A model generated the notes under the pieces. The model was not told where the DNA came from. It made no database searches and worked only from the letters and a program-made list of their open reading frames with translations. DNA of 64,000 nt, taken from positions 744,001-808,000 of the forward strand of contig JAWKIQ010000001.1 in NCBI GenBank assembly GCA_041394185.1, given 5' to 3'. A program made the translations under genes and the position numbers. Source of the DNA: Acidimicrobiales bacterium. Its GTDB lineage: Bacteria > Actinomycetota > Acidimicrobiia > Acidimicrobiales > Poriferisodalaceae. Below, piece by piece: positions 50,272-58,994 of this stretch (within the stretch, counting starts at the first letter, position 1; each line of letters opens with the position of its first letter).

Positions 50272-51485
50272 CGATTGAGCAGGACGGGGATGTTGCGGGG
50301 TCCGCGAACCTGACCGTTGGCCCAGGTGGTCTGTCGTGAGGTGTCGAGGCTGTAGTCGGGGAATGCCCGCAGCCACTCTTGCAGGGCAACCGTCAGCTCG
50401 AGGCGGGCCAGGTTCGACCCGACACAGCGGTGGATGCCCAACCCGAAGGCAACGTGCCTGTTGACCTCGCGATCGAGAATGAACTCGTCTGGGCGATCGA
50501 AGGCTTGCGGGTCGTGGTTGGCGGCCGGGAAGGTCAGCAACATCTGGTCGCCGGCGTGAACCGGGCAGCCCGAGACCTCGGTGTCGGCGATGACCTTGCG
50601 GGCCATGGTGACCGGGGCGTAGTACCGCAGCACTTCCTCGGTTGCGTACTGCCACAACATGTCGTCGTTGTCGGCGGAGACCAGGCGCTTGACCTCGTCG
50701 TTGTGCTGGGCGAAGTGCCACAGCCCAGAACCGATCGCAGACCAGGTGGTGTCGATGCCGGCGATGATGAGCAGGCGAACATAACCGAGCTTCAGATCCC
50801 AGGCCACGGGCTCGCCGTCGATCTCGGCGTTGGCGACGAACGTCAACATGTCGTCCCTGGGGTTTTCGAGGCGATCTTGGAAGATCGCGTCGATGTAGTC
50901 GGTCATCTCCTTGGTGACGCGGAGTCGCTCGGCGTTGTCGCGCGGGCCCAGCTGGAAGTTGCGGTAGATCCAGTCGCGGAACATGTCGGCATCCTCTTCG
51001 GGAATGCCGGTCAGCTGGCAGATGCCGTGCACGGGAATGTGCTGGCTGTATTGCTCTGCGGCATCAGCGGTGTCGGAGCCGTCCAGATCTGCGATGAGCT
51101 GGCGGCAGTATGACCGCAGCTCTTCTTCCATGAGGTTGATCTTCTTGGGGCTGAACGATGGCAGCAGCAGACGCCGATGGCCGTGGTGATCGGGCGGGTC
51201 TGAGGTGATCGGGGGAGCAGGCGAGCGGGGAGCATCGGGACGCCCGACGTTGACCCAGATCGACGAGAAGTGTTCGGTGTCATGGGCGACCTGTTGCACA
51301 CCCTCCATGGTCACGGGCATGAACGCACGTCCATAACGTTCGGTTGTGGCGACGGGGCACTGCTCTCGCACCGAATTCCAGATGTCGATCGCGTTGGGGC
51401 CCCACTGGTCGTCGAGCCAATCCCAGTCGTTCACCCAGTCGGTGACGGGCGGCATGTCGATGCCGGAATCTCCCCCATAAGCCAT
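50268..51485 (-). CDS. Cytochrome P450
   Basis: A 405-residue P450 with the I-helix LLIIAGIDTTWSAIGS, the K-helix EEVLRYYAPV and the heme loop FGLGIHRCVGSNLAR (Cys near residue 352). The N-terminal sequence differs from the two P450s at 31534 and 32987, so it is a separate subfamily. ATG 51485 (MAYGGDS) has GGGGGA 6 bases upstream, which makes it a better start than the upstream TTG at 51530. No ferredoxin is next to it. Followed by its TetR. Confidence 0.92.
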   Translation of the reverse strand: MAYGGDSGIDMPPVTDWVNDWDWLDDQWGPNAIDIWNSVREQCPVATTERYGRAFMPVTMEGVQQVAHDTEHFSSIWVNVGRPDAPRSPAPPITSDPPDHHGHRRLLLPSFSPKKINLMEEELRSYCRQLIADLDGSDTADAAEQYSQHIPVHGICQLTGIPEEDADMFRDWIYRNFQLGPRDNAERLRVTKEMTDYIDAIFQDRLENPRDDMLTFVANAEIDGEPVAWDLKLGYVRLLIIAGIDTTWSAIGSGLWHFAQHNDEVKRLVSADNDDMLWQYATEEVLRYYAPVTMARKVIADTEVSGCPVHAGDQMLLTFPAANHDPQAFDRPDEFILDREVNRHVAFGLGIHRCVGSNLARLELTVALQEWLRAFPDYSLDTSRQTTWANGQVRGPRNIPVLLNR

Positions 51486-51523
51486 GGATTCCCCCAAGGG
51501 TGGTAGCGGTTTTGGGACGAGGT

Positions 51524-51537
51524 TAGTCAATTGACTA
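51524..51537. promoter_or_regulatory. TetR operator upstream of the P450-TetR operon
   Basis: TAGTCAA-TTGACTA is a perfect 14-base palindrome with no spacer, 39 bases upstream of the P450 ATG. On the minus strand it lies between a possible -35 (TTGACC, just beyond it) and TAACCT. It fits a TetR dimer site and the operon encodes a TetR. It is also within 84 bases of the divergent kinase start. Confidence 0.65.
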
Positions 51538-51554
51538 TGCGTCGGTCAACGATC

Positions 51555-51576
51555 GGGTCCTCCTGAAGGATGACCC
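51555..51576. promoter_or_regulatory. Response-regulator site, copy 1 (upstream of the sensor kinase)
   Basis: Imperfect 22-base palindrome with arms GGGTCCTCCT and AGGATGACCC around GA. A second, perfect copy lies at 53530-53551, upstream of the ABC exporter; 19 of 22 bases are the same. The pair is placed where autoregulation of the two-component genes and control of the exporter would be expected. Confidence 0.7.
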
Positions 51577-51607
51577 CCGGGTAGCACCTCGGACCGACGC
51601 CTGCACG

Positions 51608-52861
51608 GTGGCGGATGGATACTCTCGTGATGTGATCTGGCACGAGGCGATCTGGCAGCGCGCAAGCGACTGGGTGAGAGATCATCCAACGTACGCAGAC
51701 CTGCTCGTGGCGCTGACTGTGATGATCGGCCAAGTCGGAGCGACGGCGGCTGTTGGTCCGGTCGGCAGCGAACAAGAAGCCGGCGTGTTCGCCTATTCGC
51801 TGGTGATCGTTTCGTCGCTGCTGCTGGTGGGCCGGCGTATCCGGCCACTCGAGGTGGTGTCGGTAAGCACCTTCTTGACCGTGGTCTTCTGGGTTTCCGA
51901 CTATGCGGGCACCATCGACTTCTCCATGTGGCTGGCCTTCCTGTCGGCCACCGCCTATGGCGGCTACGACAGGCGACACGTCTGGCGCGTGACGGGCACA
52001 TGCATCGCTGTCGCCAGCATCACGGCCGTCGTTGGCGTGATAGTTCCCTCCGAAGACCTTCCGCCCGCAGCGGTGCCCGCTGTTGTGGTGTTCCAGGGCA
52101 CTGCGGCCGCAATCGGCGAGGCGGCCTTCCAGCGCCGCCAAAAGATCGAGTTGCTAGAACAGCGCGCCAGCGCGCTGGAGTCTGACCTCGACACCAAGGC
52201 CCGGCTTGCTGCCTTGGACGAACGAGCCCGCATTGCCCGTGAGATGCACGACATCATCGCCCACGGCATGTCTGCGGTGGTGGTGCAGGCCGGCGCCGCC
52301 CGGCGGGTCATGGACACCAACCCCGATGCAGCCTCCGAGGCGCTTGGCAACATAGAGAAGATCGGACGCGATTCGGTCGACGAGATGCGCCGCATGTTGG
52401 GCCTGTTGCGAGACGAGCGGCGCGGCATCGATCTGGAACCTCAGCCCAGCTTCGACGACTATCACGAGCTGATCGCCAGGGCCCGCGACGCCGGCGTCGA
52501 CGCCAGCTTCGAGATCAGGGGCAACCAGCGTCCACTGCCTCCGGGGCTCGAGCTGACGGGCTTTCGGATCGTGCAAGAGGCACTGACCAACGTGATACGC
52601 CATGCCGGGCGGCCGGTCACAGCCCGCGTCAGCGTCAGCTACGGCGACGCCAACGTGGTGGTAGAGGTGGTCGATGACGGCCTGGGGGCCGCAGCTTCGT
52701 CATCGACGAACGGCACCGGGCACGGACTGCTGGGAATGTCCGAGCGTGCGGACGTGTACGGCGGATCGGTTCACGCGAGGCCGCGGCCCGGTGGCGGATT
52801 CGGCGTGACCGCAACCCTTCCGATACCTGCCGCCAGCACACGGGCCGGAGGTGCTGCGTGA
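51608..52861 (+). CDS. Two-component sensor histidine kinase (HisKA_3 / NarX-type)
   Basis: A 417-residue membrane kinase. About five hydrophobic helices span residues 30-165 with no large external domain, as in LiaS/DesK-like sensors. The dimerisation-phosphoacceptor box is RIAREMHDIIAHGMSAVVVQ with His214, followed by a HATPase_c domain with EALTNVIRHAG and GHGLLGMSERADVYGG. Start GTG 51608; GTG 51632 is possible. Its stop overlaps the GTG of the response regulator by 4 bases. The cue may be membrane or cell-wall stress, judging by the exporter beside it. Confidence 0.9.
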   Translation: MADGYSRDVIWHEAIWQRASDWVRDHPTYADLLVALTVMIGQVGATAAVGPVGSEQEAGVFAYSLVIVSSLLLVGRRIRPLEVVSVSTFLTVVFWVSDYAGTIDFSMWLAFLSATAYGGYDRRHVWRVTGTCIAVASITAVVGVIVPSEDLPPAAVPAVVVFQGTAAAIGEAAFQRRQKIELLEQRASALESDLDTKARLAALDERARIAREMHDIIAHGMSAVVVQAGAARRVMDTNPDAASEALGNIEKIGRDSVDEMRRMLGLLRDERRGIDLEPQPSFDDYHELIARARDAGVDASFEIRGNQRPLPPGLELTGFRIVQEALTNVIRHAGRPVTARVSVSYGDANVVVEVVDDGLGAAASSSTNGTGHGLLGMSERADVYGGSVHARPRPGGGFGVTATLPIPAASTRAGGAA

Positions 52862-53526
52862 CCGGGCTGCGTGTGGCTGTGGTCGATGACCAGGCCTTGA
52901 TGCGCACCGGGTTCACGATGATTCTGGGGTCCGAGCCCGGCATCGAGGTCGTTGGCGACGCCGGCGACGGCCGCGAGGGCGTTGAGCTGTGCCGGCGAGA
53001 ACGGCCCGATGTGGTGCTGATGGACGTACGGATGCCGGTGATGGACGGCATCGAGGCGACCGCACTGATAGTCGATGATCCTTCGCTCGACACGAAGGTC
53101 CTGGTGCTGACCACCTTCGATCTGGACGACTATGTGTTCGCCGCCGTGCGGGCCGGTGCCAGCGGATTCCTGCTGAAGGACACCCCGCCCGAGGATCTCA
53201 TCCGCGCCATCAGGGTTGTCGCTTCGGGCGACGCCCTGCTGGGCCCGTCGATAACCAGGCGGTTGATCGAAGAGTTCGCCCGCTCGTCGCCCGCACCCGT
53301 CAGGCGACCCGACGAGTTGCCAGAGGGCCTCACCGAGCGCGAGAGCGAGGTGCTGGTCCTCATCGCAAGAGGCCTGTCCAATAGCGAGATCGCCGAGAGG
53401 CTGTACGTGGGCGAGACGACGGTGAAGACCCATGTCAGCAGGGTGTTGATGAAGCTGGGCGTCCGCGATCGGGTGCAGGCCGTGGTGGCCGCCTACGAGA
53501 TGGGTGTGGTGCGGCCGGGCGACTGA
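52858..53526 (+). CDS. Response regulator, NarL/LuxR family
   Basis: A 222-residue regulator. The receiver domain has DD near residues 10-11, the phosphoacceptor Asp56 in VVLMDVRMP and the conserved Lys in FLLKDTPP. The C-terminal LuxR-type helix-turn-helix (about 155-215) reads GLTERESEVLVLIARGLSNSEIAERLYVGETTVKTHVSRVLMKLG (read in parts). GTG start overlaps the kinase stop (GTGA). The two 22-base palindromes at 51555 and 53530 are its probable sites. Confidence 0.93.
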   Translation: MTGLRVAVVDDQALMRTGFTMILGSEPGIEVVGDAGDGREGVELCRRERPDVVLMDVRMPVMDGIEATALIVDDPSLDTKVLVLTTFDLDDYVFAAVRAGASGFLLKDTPPEDLIRAIRVVASGDALLGPSITRRLIEEFARSSPAPVRRPDELPEGLTERESEVLVLIARGLSNSEIAERLYVGETTVKTHVSRVLMKLGVRDRVQAVVAAYEMGVVRPGD

Positions 53527-53529
53527 ACC

Positions 53530-53551
53530 GGGTCATCCTCGAGGATGACCC
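53530..53551. promoter_or_regulatory. Response-regulator site, copy 2 (upstream of the ABC exporter)
   Basis: Perfect 22-base palindrome with arms GGGTCATCCTC and GAGGATGACCC, 3 bases after the response-regulator stop and 117 bases before the ATPase start. Copy 1 at 51555 has the same core. The remaining part of the 142-base gap shows no further clear site or terminator. Confidence 0.72.
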
Positions 53552-53668
53552 ACGGCCTGCCGCAATCGTCCCAAAGGCCCATGCGCAATCGTCACCGGGC
53601 CTGACGACCTGGGTGGTCCATCTCCGTACGTTCGGACTCGACAGATTCGAACGAACGGTAGGTGCCAA

Positions 53669-54436
53669 GTGGTACTCGCAACAGCTCCAACACAGTCAAC
53701 CGAAGCCGGGCCTGCGGTGGCCGCGTCGGCCCGAGGGGCGACCAAGGTCTACGGGTCGGGCGACACCAGGGTGGTGGCACTCGACGCCGTCGATGTCGAC
53801 TTCGCCGCCGGAGAGTTCACAGCGATCATGGGCCCTTCGGGCTCGGGCAAGTCGACGCTGATGCATTGCATGGCCGGGCTGGACCGGCTCAGCGGTGGCC
53901 AGGTCAACATCGGCTCGACCGACGTCAGCCGGGCCTCCGAGGCAGAGCTGACCCGCTTGCGCCGCGACCGGCTGGGATTTGTGTTCCAGTCTTTCAATCT
54001 GGTCCCGACGCTCACAGCGCTGGAGAACATCACCCTTCCCCAGGACCTCGCCGGCCGCGATGTAGATCAGGCGTGGCTCGACCAGGTGATCGACACCGTG
54101 GGGCTTGCCAACCGGGTCAAGCATCGCCCAGGCGAGTTGTCGGGCGGTCAGCAGCAAAGGGTTGCGGTGGCAAGAGCACTGGCCGGCAGGCCCGAGTTGA
54201 TCTTCGCCGACGAGCCCACGGGCAATCTCGATTCGCGAACCGGCGGCGAAATCCTCGACTTCATGCGACATGCCGTGCGGTCGCTGGGACAAACCATCGT
54301 GATGGTCACTCACGATCCCGTCGCTGCCAGCTACTCGGACAGGGTGGTCTTCCTGGCCGACGGTCGCATCACCGACCAGCTGAGCGACCCCGATCCCGAC
54401 TCGGTGATCGATCACATGCGCCGCCTCGGCAACTGA
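53669..54436 (+). CDS. ABC transporter ATPase, MacB/LolD type
   Basis: A 255-residue ATPase. Walker A is GPSGSGKST (residues 55-63), the Q-loop FQSFNLVPTLTALEN, signature LSGGQQQR near 157-164, Walker B LIFADEPTGNLD, and the H-loop VTHDP. This group drives mechanotransmission exporters with FtsX-like permeases. GTG start, with AGG upstream (weak). The permease gene follows after 51 bases. Together with the two-component system, it forms a detoxification or envelope-stress module of the BceAB/MacB kind. Confidence 0.92.
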   Translation: MVLATAPTQSTEAGPAVAASARGATKVYGSGDTRVVALDAVDVDFAAGEFTAIMGPSGSGKSTLMHCMAGLDRLSGGQVNIGSTDVSRASEAELTRLRRDRLGFVFQSFNLVPTLTALENITLPQDLAGRDVDQAWLDQVIDTVGLANRVKHRPGELSGGQQQRVAVARALAGRPELIFADEPTGNLDSRTGGEILDFMRHAVRSLGQTIVMVTHDPVAASYSDRVVFLADGRITDQLSDPDPDSVIDHMRRLGN

Positions 54437-54487
54437 GCCCACCCGAACCCCACACCACCGAAACACCTCCAGGAAGATCCTGAAACG

Positions 54488-57025
54488 ATGATGCTCAAAC
54501 TCGCTCGCCGCAACCTCGCCGCCCACAAGGGCCGCTTTGCTCTCACCACCTTCGGTGTGGTGTTGGCCGTCAGCTTCGTGGTGTCTGCCTTCGTGCTCGG
54601 AGACGGGCTCAGGGGCAGCTTCGACGACCTGGCCGCCGAGATAGTCGAACAGACCGACATCGAGGTTCGCCCTCTCGATGAGTTCGCCAGCCAGACCACA
54701 CTGGACGAGACCGACCTGGCCACCGTGCAGAGCACAGCGGGCGTCGCCACTGCCGTGGGCTACATCTCGGCACCAGAGAACTCGGTGCGTCCGCTGACCG
54801 CCAGCGGCGACGAGATACCCACAGCGGGTCCGCCCCAGTTGGCCTTCGGATGGAACGACGAACTGTCGCCGTTCACCATCGTGGAGGGCCAGGCCCCGAT
54901 GGCTGGGCAGTTCACCATGGATCTCGACTCGGCCGACAGGCACGGTTTCGAGGTCGGCCAGAGCTATGTGGTCATCACCGCAACCGGCAGGCACGACCTG
55001 GTGCTCAGCGGGCTCACCCGGTTCGGTTCCGAGAACTCGACCCTGGGTGCAGTCCTGATGGGCATGAACCTCGACGAGGCCAACTCGCTGTTCGGCACGT
55101 CGGGCTTCGACGGCATCGGGGTGGCAGTAGACCGAGGTGCAGACGTCGAGTCGGTGGTCGCATCGCTCAGTGCATCACTGCCCGAGCTCGAGGTCGTGGA
55201 TCAGCAGACCATCGCCGATGAGAACTCCGACGAATACGGTGGTCAGATAGAGATCGTCCGCAACATCTTGCTCGGGTTCGCCGGCGTGTCGCTGTTGGTG
55301 TCGGGGTTCATCATCTACAACACCTTCGCCATCGTTCTCAGCCAGCGCACCCGCGAGATCGGGCTGCTCAGGCTGGTCGGCGCCGACGCCAAGCAGGTTC
55401 AGCGAAGTGCCACAGGCGAGGCGCTGACCGTGGGCGTCCTGGCGTCGCTGGTGGGCATCCCCGGCGGAATCGCAGTTGCGGCGGGCATCACCGCCCTGAT
55501 GGGCCTGGTCGGAGCCGACCTGCCCGACTATGCGATCATCGTCGCCCCACGCACCATCGCAGCCAGCTTGCTGGTGGGTGTGGGAGTCACCGTGCTTGCA
55601 GCGTGGGCCCCGGCCCGCAAGGCGGCCAGGGTTCCGGCGATGGCGGCACTGCGCGACGGTGCCGTAACCGACGAAGCCGGCGATCGGCGCAGGGTGCGCA
55701 TCGGTCTGGCTGGTACCGCGACAGGTGTGGTGCTCGGCGCCATGGGGGTCGCCGGCGTCGGCTCGACAGCAACGACACTGGTCCTCATGGCCGCCGGCGG
55801 GGTCGCGGTCGTCGTCGGGGTGACACTGTTCAGCCCGGCGCTGGTAGGTCCGGTCGCCAACGCCATGGGTGCGGTGCTGCGCCGCTTCGGAGTTCCGGGG
55901 CGCCTGGCGGTCGACAATGCTTCCCGCAACGCCTCTCGCACGGCAACCACCGCCGCGGCCCTGATGATCGGGCTGGCCATCGTGGGTATGGCCCTGGTGG
56001 TGGGCGAGTCGATCAAGGCCCAGATGCGCGACACGCTCGACAACGCGGTCAAGGCCGACTACCTGTTGTCTGATCAAGCCAGCCTGGCCGGTTTCCCCGA
56101 TGCGGTCATCGACCAGATCGACGCCGCTCCAGAGTTCGCTTCTGCCACCGGCTTTCGCTACTCGCAGATCCGGCTCGACTCGCTGCTGGCCGCACAGCCC
56201 GACCCGGTCGATGTCGTGGCCGCAGACATCGCCGAGCTTCCGGGCCTGGTCGATATCGAAATGAACAGCGGCGACTATTCGGACGGCGTGTCGTCGGTGC
56301 TTGTGCAACAGGACCGTGCCGACGAACTCGGCCTGGCCGTTGGCGATTCCATCCAGGTGACCTACTCGTCGGGCTCCACCGGCACACTCGATGTGGCCGG
56401 CGTATTCGACGACTCATCTGCGGTGGCAGCCGACTTCGTGGTCGACACCTCGGCCTTCGCTGAGGCTGGCGTGGACGAGGCCGACCTGTGGATCGCCTTC
56501 TCGGTGGCAGATGGCATCGACCAGGCAACGATCGACGCGGCAGTCGCTGCCATCGAAACCCAGTTCCCCCAGGGCGAACTGGAGACCGCATCGGAGTTCC
56601 GCGAGCGGCTCGAGGGGTTGATCGATCAGGTGCTGTCCGTGCTGAACGCCCTCGTGGTCCTGGCTGTGCTGATCGCCCTGATCGGCATCGCCAACACCCT
56701 GGCGCTTTCGGTTCACGAGCGCACCAGGGAGATCGGTCTGGTGCGAGCGGTTGGCATGTCGAGGCGCCAGGCCCGCAGGATGATCCGCTACGAGTCGGCC
56801 GTCATCGCTACCTTCGGTGCGGTGTTGGGTGTCGTGGTCGGCATCGTGTTCGGGTCGGCGGTGGTGTTCGCCCTTCCCGACAGTTACACCAGCATCCTGG
56901 CCATTCCTGCGGGCCAGATCGTGGTGTTGGTGGTCGTCGCCGCCGTTGCCGGGCTGGGAGCGGCGATACTGCCCGCCAGGCGGGCCGGGCGCATGAACGT
57001 GCTCGACGCCATCGCCGAGCAGTGA
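54488..57025 (+). CDS. ABC transporter permease, FtsX/MacB type (two FtsX domains)
   Basis: An 845-residue permease. An N-terminal helix (FALTTFGVVLAVSFVVSAFVLGD) and a MacB periplasmic core (about 45-240) precede the first FtsX domain (about 255-390, IRNILLGFAGVSLLVSGFIIYNTFAIVLSQRTREIGLLR, read in parts). A second copy follows: TM at about 480, a second extracellular region, and FtsX near 710-840 with LALSVHERTREIGLVRAVGMSRRQARRM. The two halves make one full transporter with the ATPase. ATG start with AGGAAG upstream. A strong terminator hairpin follows. Confidence 0.92.
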   Translation: MMLKLARRNLAAHKGRFALTTFGVVLAVSFVVSAFVLGDGLRGSFDDLAAEIVEQTDIEVRPLDEFASQTTLDETDLATVQSTAGVATAVGYISAPENSVRPLTASGDEIPTAGPPQLAFGWNDELSPFTIVEGQAPMAGQFTMDLDSADRHGFEVGQSYVVITATGRHDLVLSGLTRFGSENSTLGAVLMGMNLDEANSLFGTSGFDGIGVAVDRGADVESVVASLSASLPELEVVDQQTIADENSDEYGGQIEIVRNILLGFAGVSLLVSGFIIYNTFAIVLSQRTREIGLLRLVGADAKQVQRSATGEALTVGVLASLVGIPGGIAVAAGITALMGLVGADLPDYAIIVAPRTIAASLLVGVGVTVLAAWAPARKAARVPAMAALRDGAVTDEAGDRRRVRIGLAGTATGVVLGAMGVAGVGSTATTLVLMAAGGVAVVVGVTLFSPALVGPVANAMGAVLRRFGVPGRLAVDNASRNASRTATTAAALMIGLAIVGMALVVGESIKAQMRDTLDNAVKADYLLSDQASLAGFPDAVIDQIDAAPEFASATGFRYSQIRLDSLLAAQPDPVDVVAADIAELPGLVDIEMNSGDYSDGVSSVLVQQDRADELGLAVGDSIQVTYSSGSTGTLDVAGVFDDSSAVAADFVVDTSAFAEAGVDEADLWIAFSVADGIDQATIDAAVAAIETQFPQGELETASEFRERLEGLIDQVLSVLNALVVLAVLIALIGIANTLALSVHERTREIGLVRAVGMSRRQARRMIRYESAVIATFGAVLGVVVGIVFGSAVVFALPDSYTSILAIPAGQIVVLVVVAAVAGLGAAILPARRAGRMNVLDAIAEQ

Positions 57026-57061
57026 CCTCGGGACGTCCCTGAATCGTCCCTCTCTGGTTCT

Positions 57062-57100
57062 CCCGACAGCCGGGCAGTGTCACGCTGCCCGGCTGCCGGG
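57062..57100 (+). terminator. Terminator hairpin after the ABC permease gene
   Basis: CAGCCGGGCAG (57067-57077) pairs perfectly with CTGCCCGGCTG (57085-57095) around a 7-base loop; outer CCCG/CGGG pairs extend it. The run after it (ATTTCGTGTT) is T-rich but not a clean tract. It lies 37 bases after the permease stop and 87 bases before the quinone oxidoreductase start. Confidence 0.75.
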
Positions 57101-57186
57101 ATTTCGTGTTGTGGGTCGGCGGGGTTACCGTTCGATGCTGTCGAACCCCCGCCGGTCATCGCCGCACAACACGCCTGGAGGCCCAG

Positions 57187-58161
57187 ATGAAAGCAGTCGT
57201 CCTGAACGAGTTCGGCCCACCCGACGGGCTGTCGATCGAGGACCGTGCCGAGCCCGAGGCCGGGCCGGGCGAGATCTTGGTCGACGTCAAGGCTGTGCCC
57301 GTTACGTTTCCCGATTGCCTGATCCTCGAGGACAAGTACCAGTTCAAGGCCGAGCCGCCGTTTGTTGTGTGTGGCGAGGTGGCGGGTGACGTCTCGGCGG
57401 TAGGACCCGACGTGTCCGATGTGAACGTCGGCGACCGGGTCGTGGCAAGCACCGGCGTGGTCGGAGCGCTGGCCGAAAAGGTCGTGGTGTCGGCCCGGGC
57501 GGCGCGGCCCATACCCGACGGGGTCGGCTATGGCGAGTCGACCGGCCTCATGTACGCCTACGGAACCAGCTATTACGGGCTCAAGTATCGGGGCGACCTG
57601 AAACCAGGCGAGACCCTGCTGGTCACAGGTGCCGGTGGCCACGTCGGACTGTCGGCCGTCGAACTGGGCAAGCTGATGGGTGCCACGGTCATCGCTGCAG
57701 CCTCGACCGACGAGAAGCTTGCGACATGCCGCGAGCGCGGTGCAGACCACACCATCAACTACAGCCGCGAGAGTCTCAAGGACCGGGCCAAGGAACTCAC
57801 AGGCGGTAAGGGCGTCGACGTCGTCTACGACTGCGTCGGCGGCGACTATGCCGAGCAGGCCCTGCGCGCCATCGCGTGGGAGGGGCGATTCCTGGTGATC
57901 GGGTTCACGGCCGGCATCCCATCGATACCGCTCAACCTGGCGCTTTTGAAGAGTTGTCAGATCGTCGGTGTGTTCCTGGGCGCGTTGTCGGCCCGTGACC
58001 CCCAACTGTCGGCCTCGATGACCGACGACCTGCTGGGGTTCATGTCCGAAGGAAAGCTGTCGCCCTATGTGGCCCAGCGCTACCCGCTGGACCACGCGGC
58101 CGACGCGTTTCGTTCGCTGCTCGACCGCACCGCTGTCGGCAAGGTGATCGTCGAGCCCTGA
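57187..58161 (+). CDS. NADPH:quinone oxidoreductase family protein (zinc-less MDR)
   Basis: A 324-residue medium-chain dehydrogenase. The N-terminal catalytic domain starts MKAVVLNEFGPPDGLSIEDR, and the Rossmann site TGAGGHVGLSAVELGKLMGA (about residues 146-165) binds NADPH. No zinc-ligand cysteines are seen, so it is a quinone or enoyl reductase-type enzyme. The ATG is used. The next gene starts at its last stop base (ATGA-type overlap, TGATG), so the two are coupled. Substrate unknown. Confidence 0.88.
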   Translation: MKAVVLNEFGPPDGLSIEDRAEPEAGPGEILVDVKAVPVTFPDCLILEDKYQFKAEPPFVVCGEVAGDVSAVGPDVSDVNVGDRVVASTGVVGALAEKVVVSARAARPIPDGVGYGESTGLMYAYGTSYYGLKYRGDLKPGETLLVTGAGGHVGLSAVELGKLMGATVIAAASTDEKLATCRERGADHTINYSRESLKDRAKELTGGKGVDVVYDCVGGDYAEQALRAIAWEGRFLVIGFTAGIPSIPLNLALLKSCQIVGVFLGALSARDPQLSASMTDDLLGFMSEGKLSPYVAQRYPLDHAADAFRSLLDRTAVGKVIVEP

Positions 58162-58994
58162 TGACCTCGACCGGCTATCAGCGCGCACCTACCGACGATC
58201 CGCAGTCTGTTCCCATACGCGATGCGGCCACCGTGCTGGTTGTACGCGACGCCCCGAAGCTCCAGGTGTTGATGTTGCAGCGCGGCTCGCGTTTGGCCTT
58301 CGGACCCCAGGCGTGGGTGTTTCCGGGCGGTCGGGTCGACTCTGACGATGCCCACCACGGCGACCGTGTCGGGCGAGGGCTTTCCGACGCCCAGGCGTCG
58401 GCGCTGCTGGACGTGCCGGCCGACGGCCTTGCGTGGTGGTTTGCGGCGTGCCGCGAGACACTGGAAGAGGCCGGCCTGCTGCTGGGCGATACCGGAACCA
58501 CCCACGATGTCGTCGAGCGCCTGCGAGCGGTGGCGGCAGACGATCCAGGCCGTTTCGTCGAGACGCTGGAGGCCGAGGGTGTCACCTTGGACCTGACTTC
58601 GCTGCACGAGATAGCGCGGTTCACGACGCCCGTGGGACCGCCCAGACGCTTCGACACGCGATTCTTCCTGGCTGCTGCTCCGGAAGGTCAGGTCGCAACC
58701 CACGACCAGGGCGAGACCGTCGACTTGGCGTGGATCGAGCCGGCCGAGGCCATCGCCAGGTGGCGGGCAGAACAGATGCCGATCATGCCGGTGACGGTTC
58801 GGATGTTGTCGTGCCTGGCCCGGTTCGAGACCGCAGCCGAGGCCCTGTCGGTTGCTGCGTCGAGGCCGGCGACTCAGAAGGTCCGCATAGCCGATCCTGA
58901 TGGTGAGTATCGGGTGCTGATGCCGGGCGAGTCCGGTTATGACGAAGCCGAGATCCAGATAGACCATGGATGGGTGAGATTGTGGAAGACCTAG
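58161..58994 (+). CDS. NUDIX hydrolase, NUDT19-like
   Basis: A 277-residue NUDIX protein. The Nudix box is split by about 40 residues: FPGGRVDSDD (residues 54-63) and ACRETLEEAGLLLG (about 96-109), which contains REx2Ex2G-type catalytic acids. This long insertion is the mark of NUDT19/RP2p-like CoA pyrophosphatases. It could degrade CoA or acyl-CoA and tune CoA pools in a lipid-degrading cell. The ATG overlaps the preceding stop by one base, and its 3' end overlaps the next gene's start by 25 bases. Confidence 0.82.
   Translation: MTSTGYQRAPTDDPQSVPIRDAATVLVVRDAPKLQVLMLQRGSRLAFGPQAWVFPGGRVDSDDAHHGDRVGRGLSDAQASALLDVPADGLAWWFAACRETLEEAGLLLGDTGTTHDVVERLRAVAADDPGRFVETLEAEGVTLDLTSLHEIARFTTPVGPPRRFDTRFFLAAAPEGQVATHDQGETVDLAWIEPAEAIARWRAEQMPIMPVTVRMLSCLARFETAAEALSVAASRPATQKVRIADPDGEYRVLMPGESGYDEAEIQIDHGWVRLWKT

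Noticed and set aside
53530..53551. Transcription terminator after the response regulator
   Set aside because: It has no loop and no T-tract, and it recurs upstream of the kinase, so an operator is the better reading.
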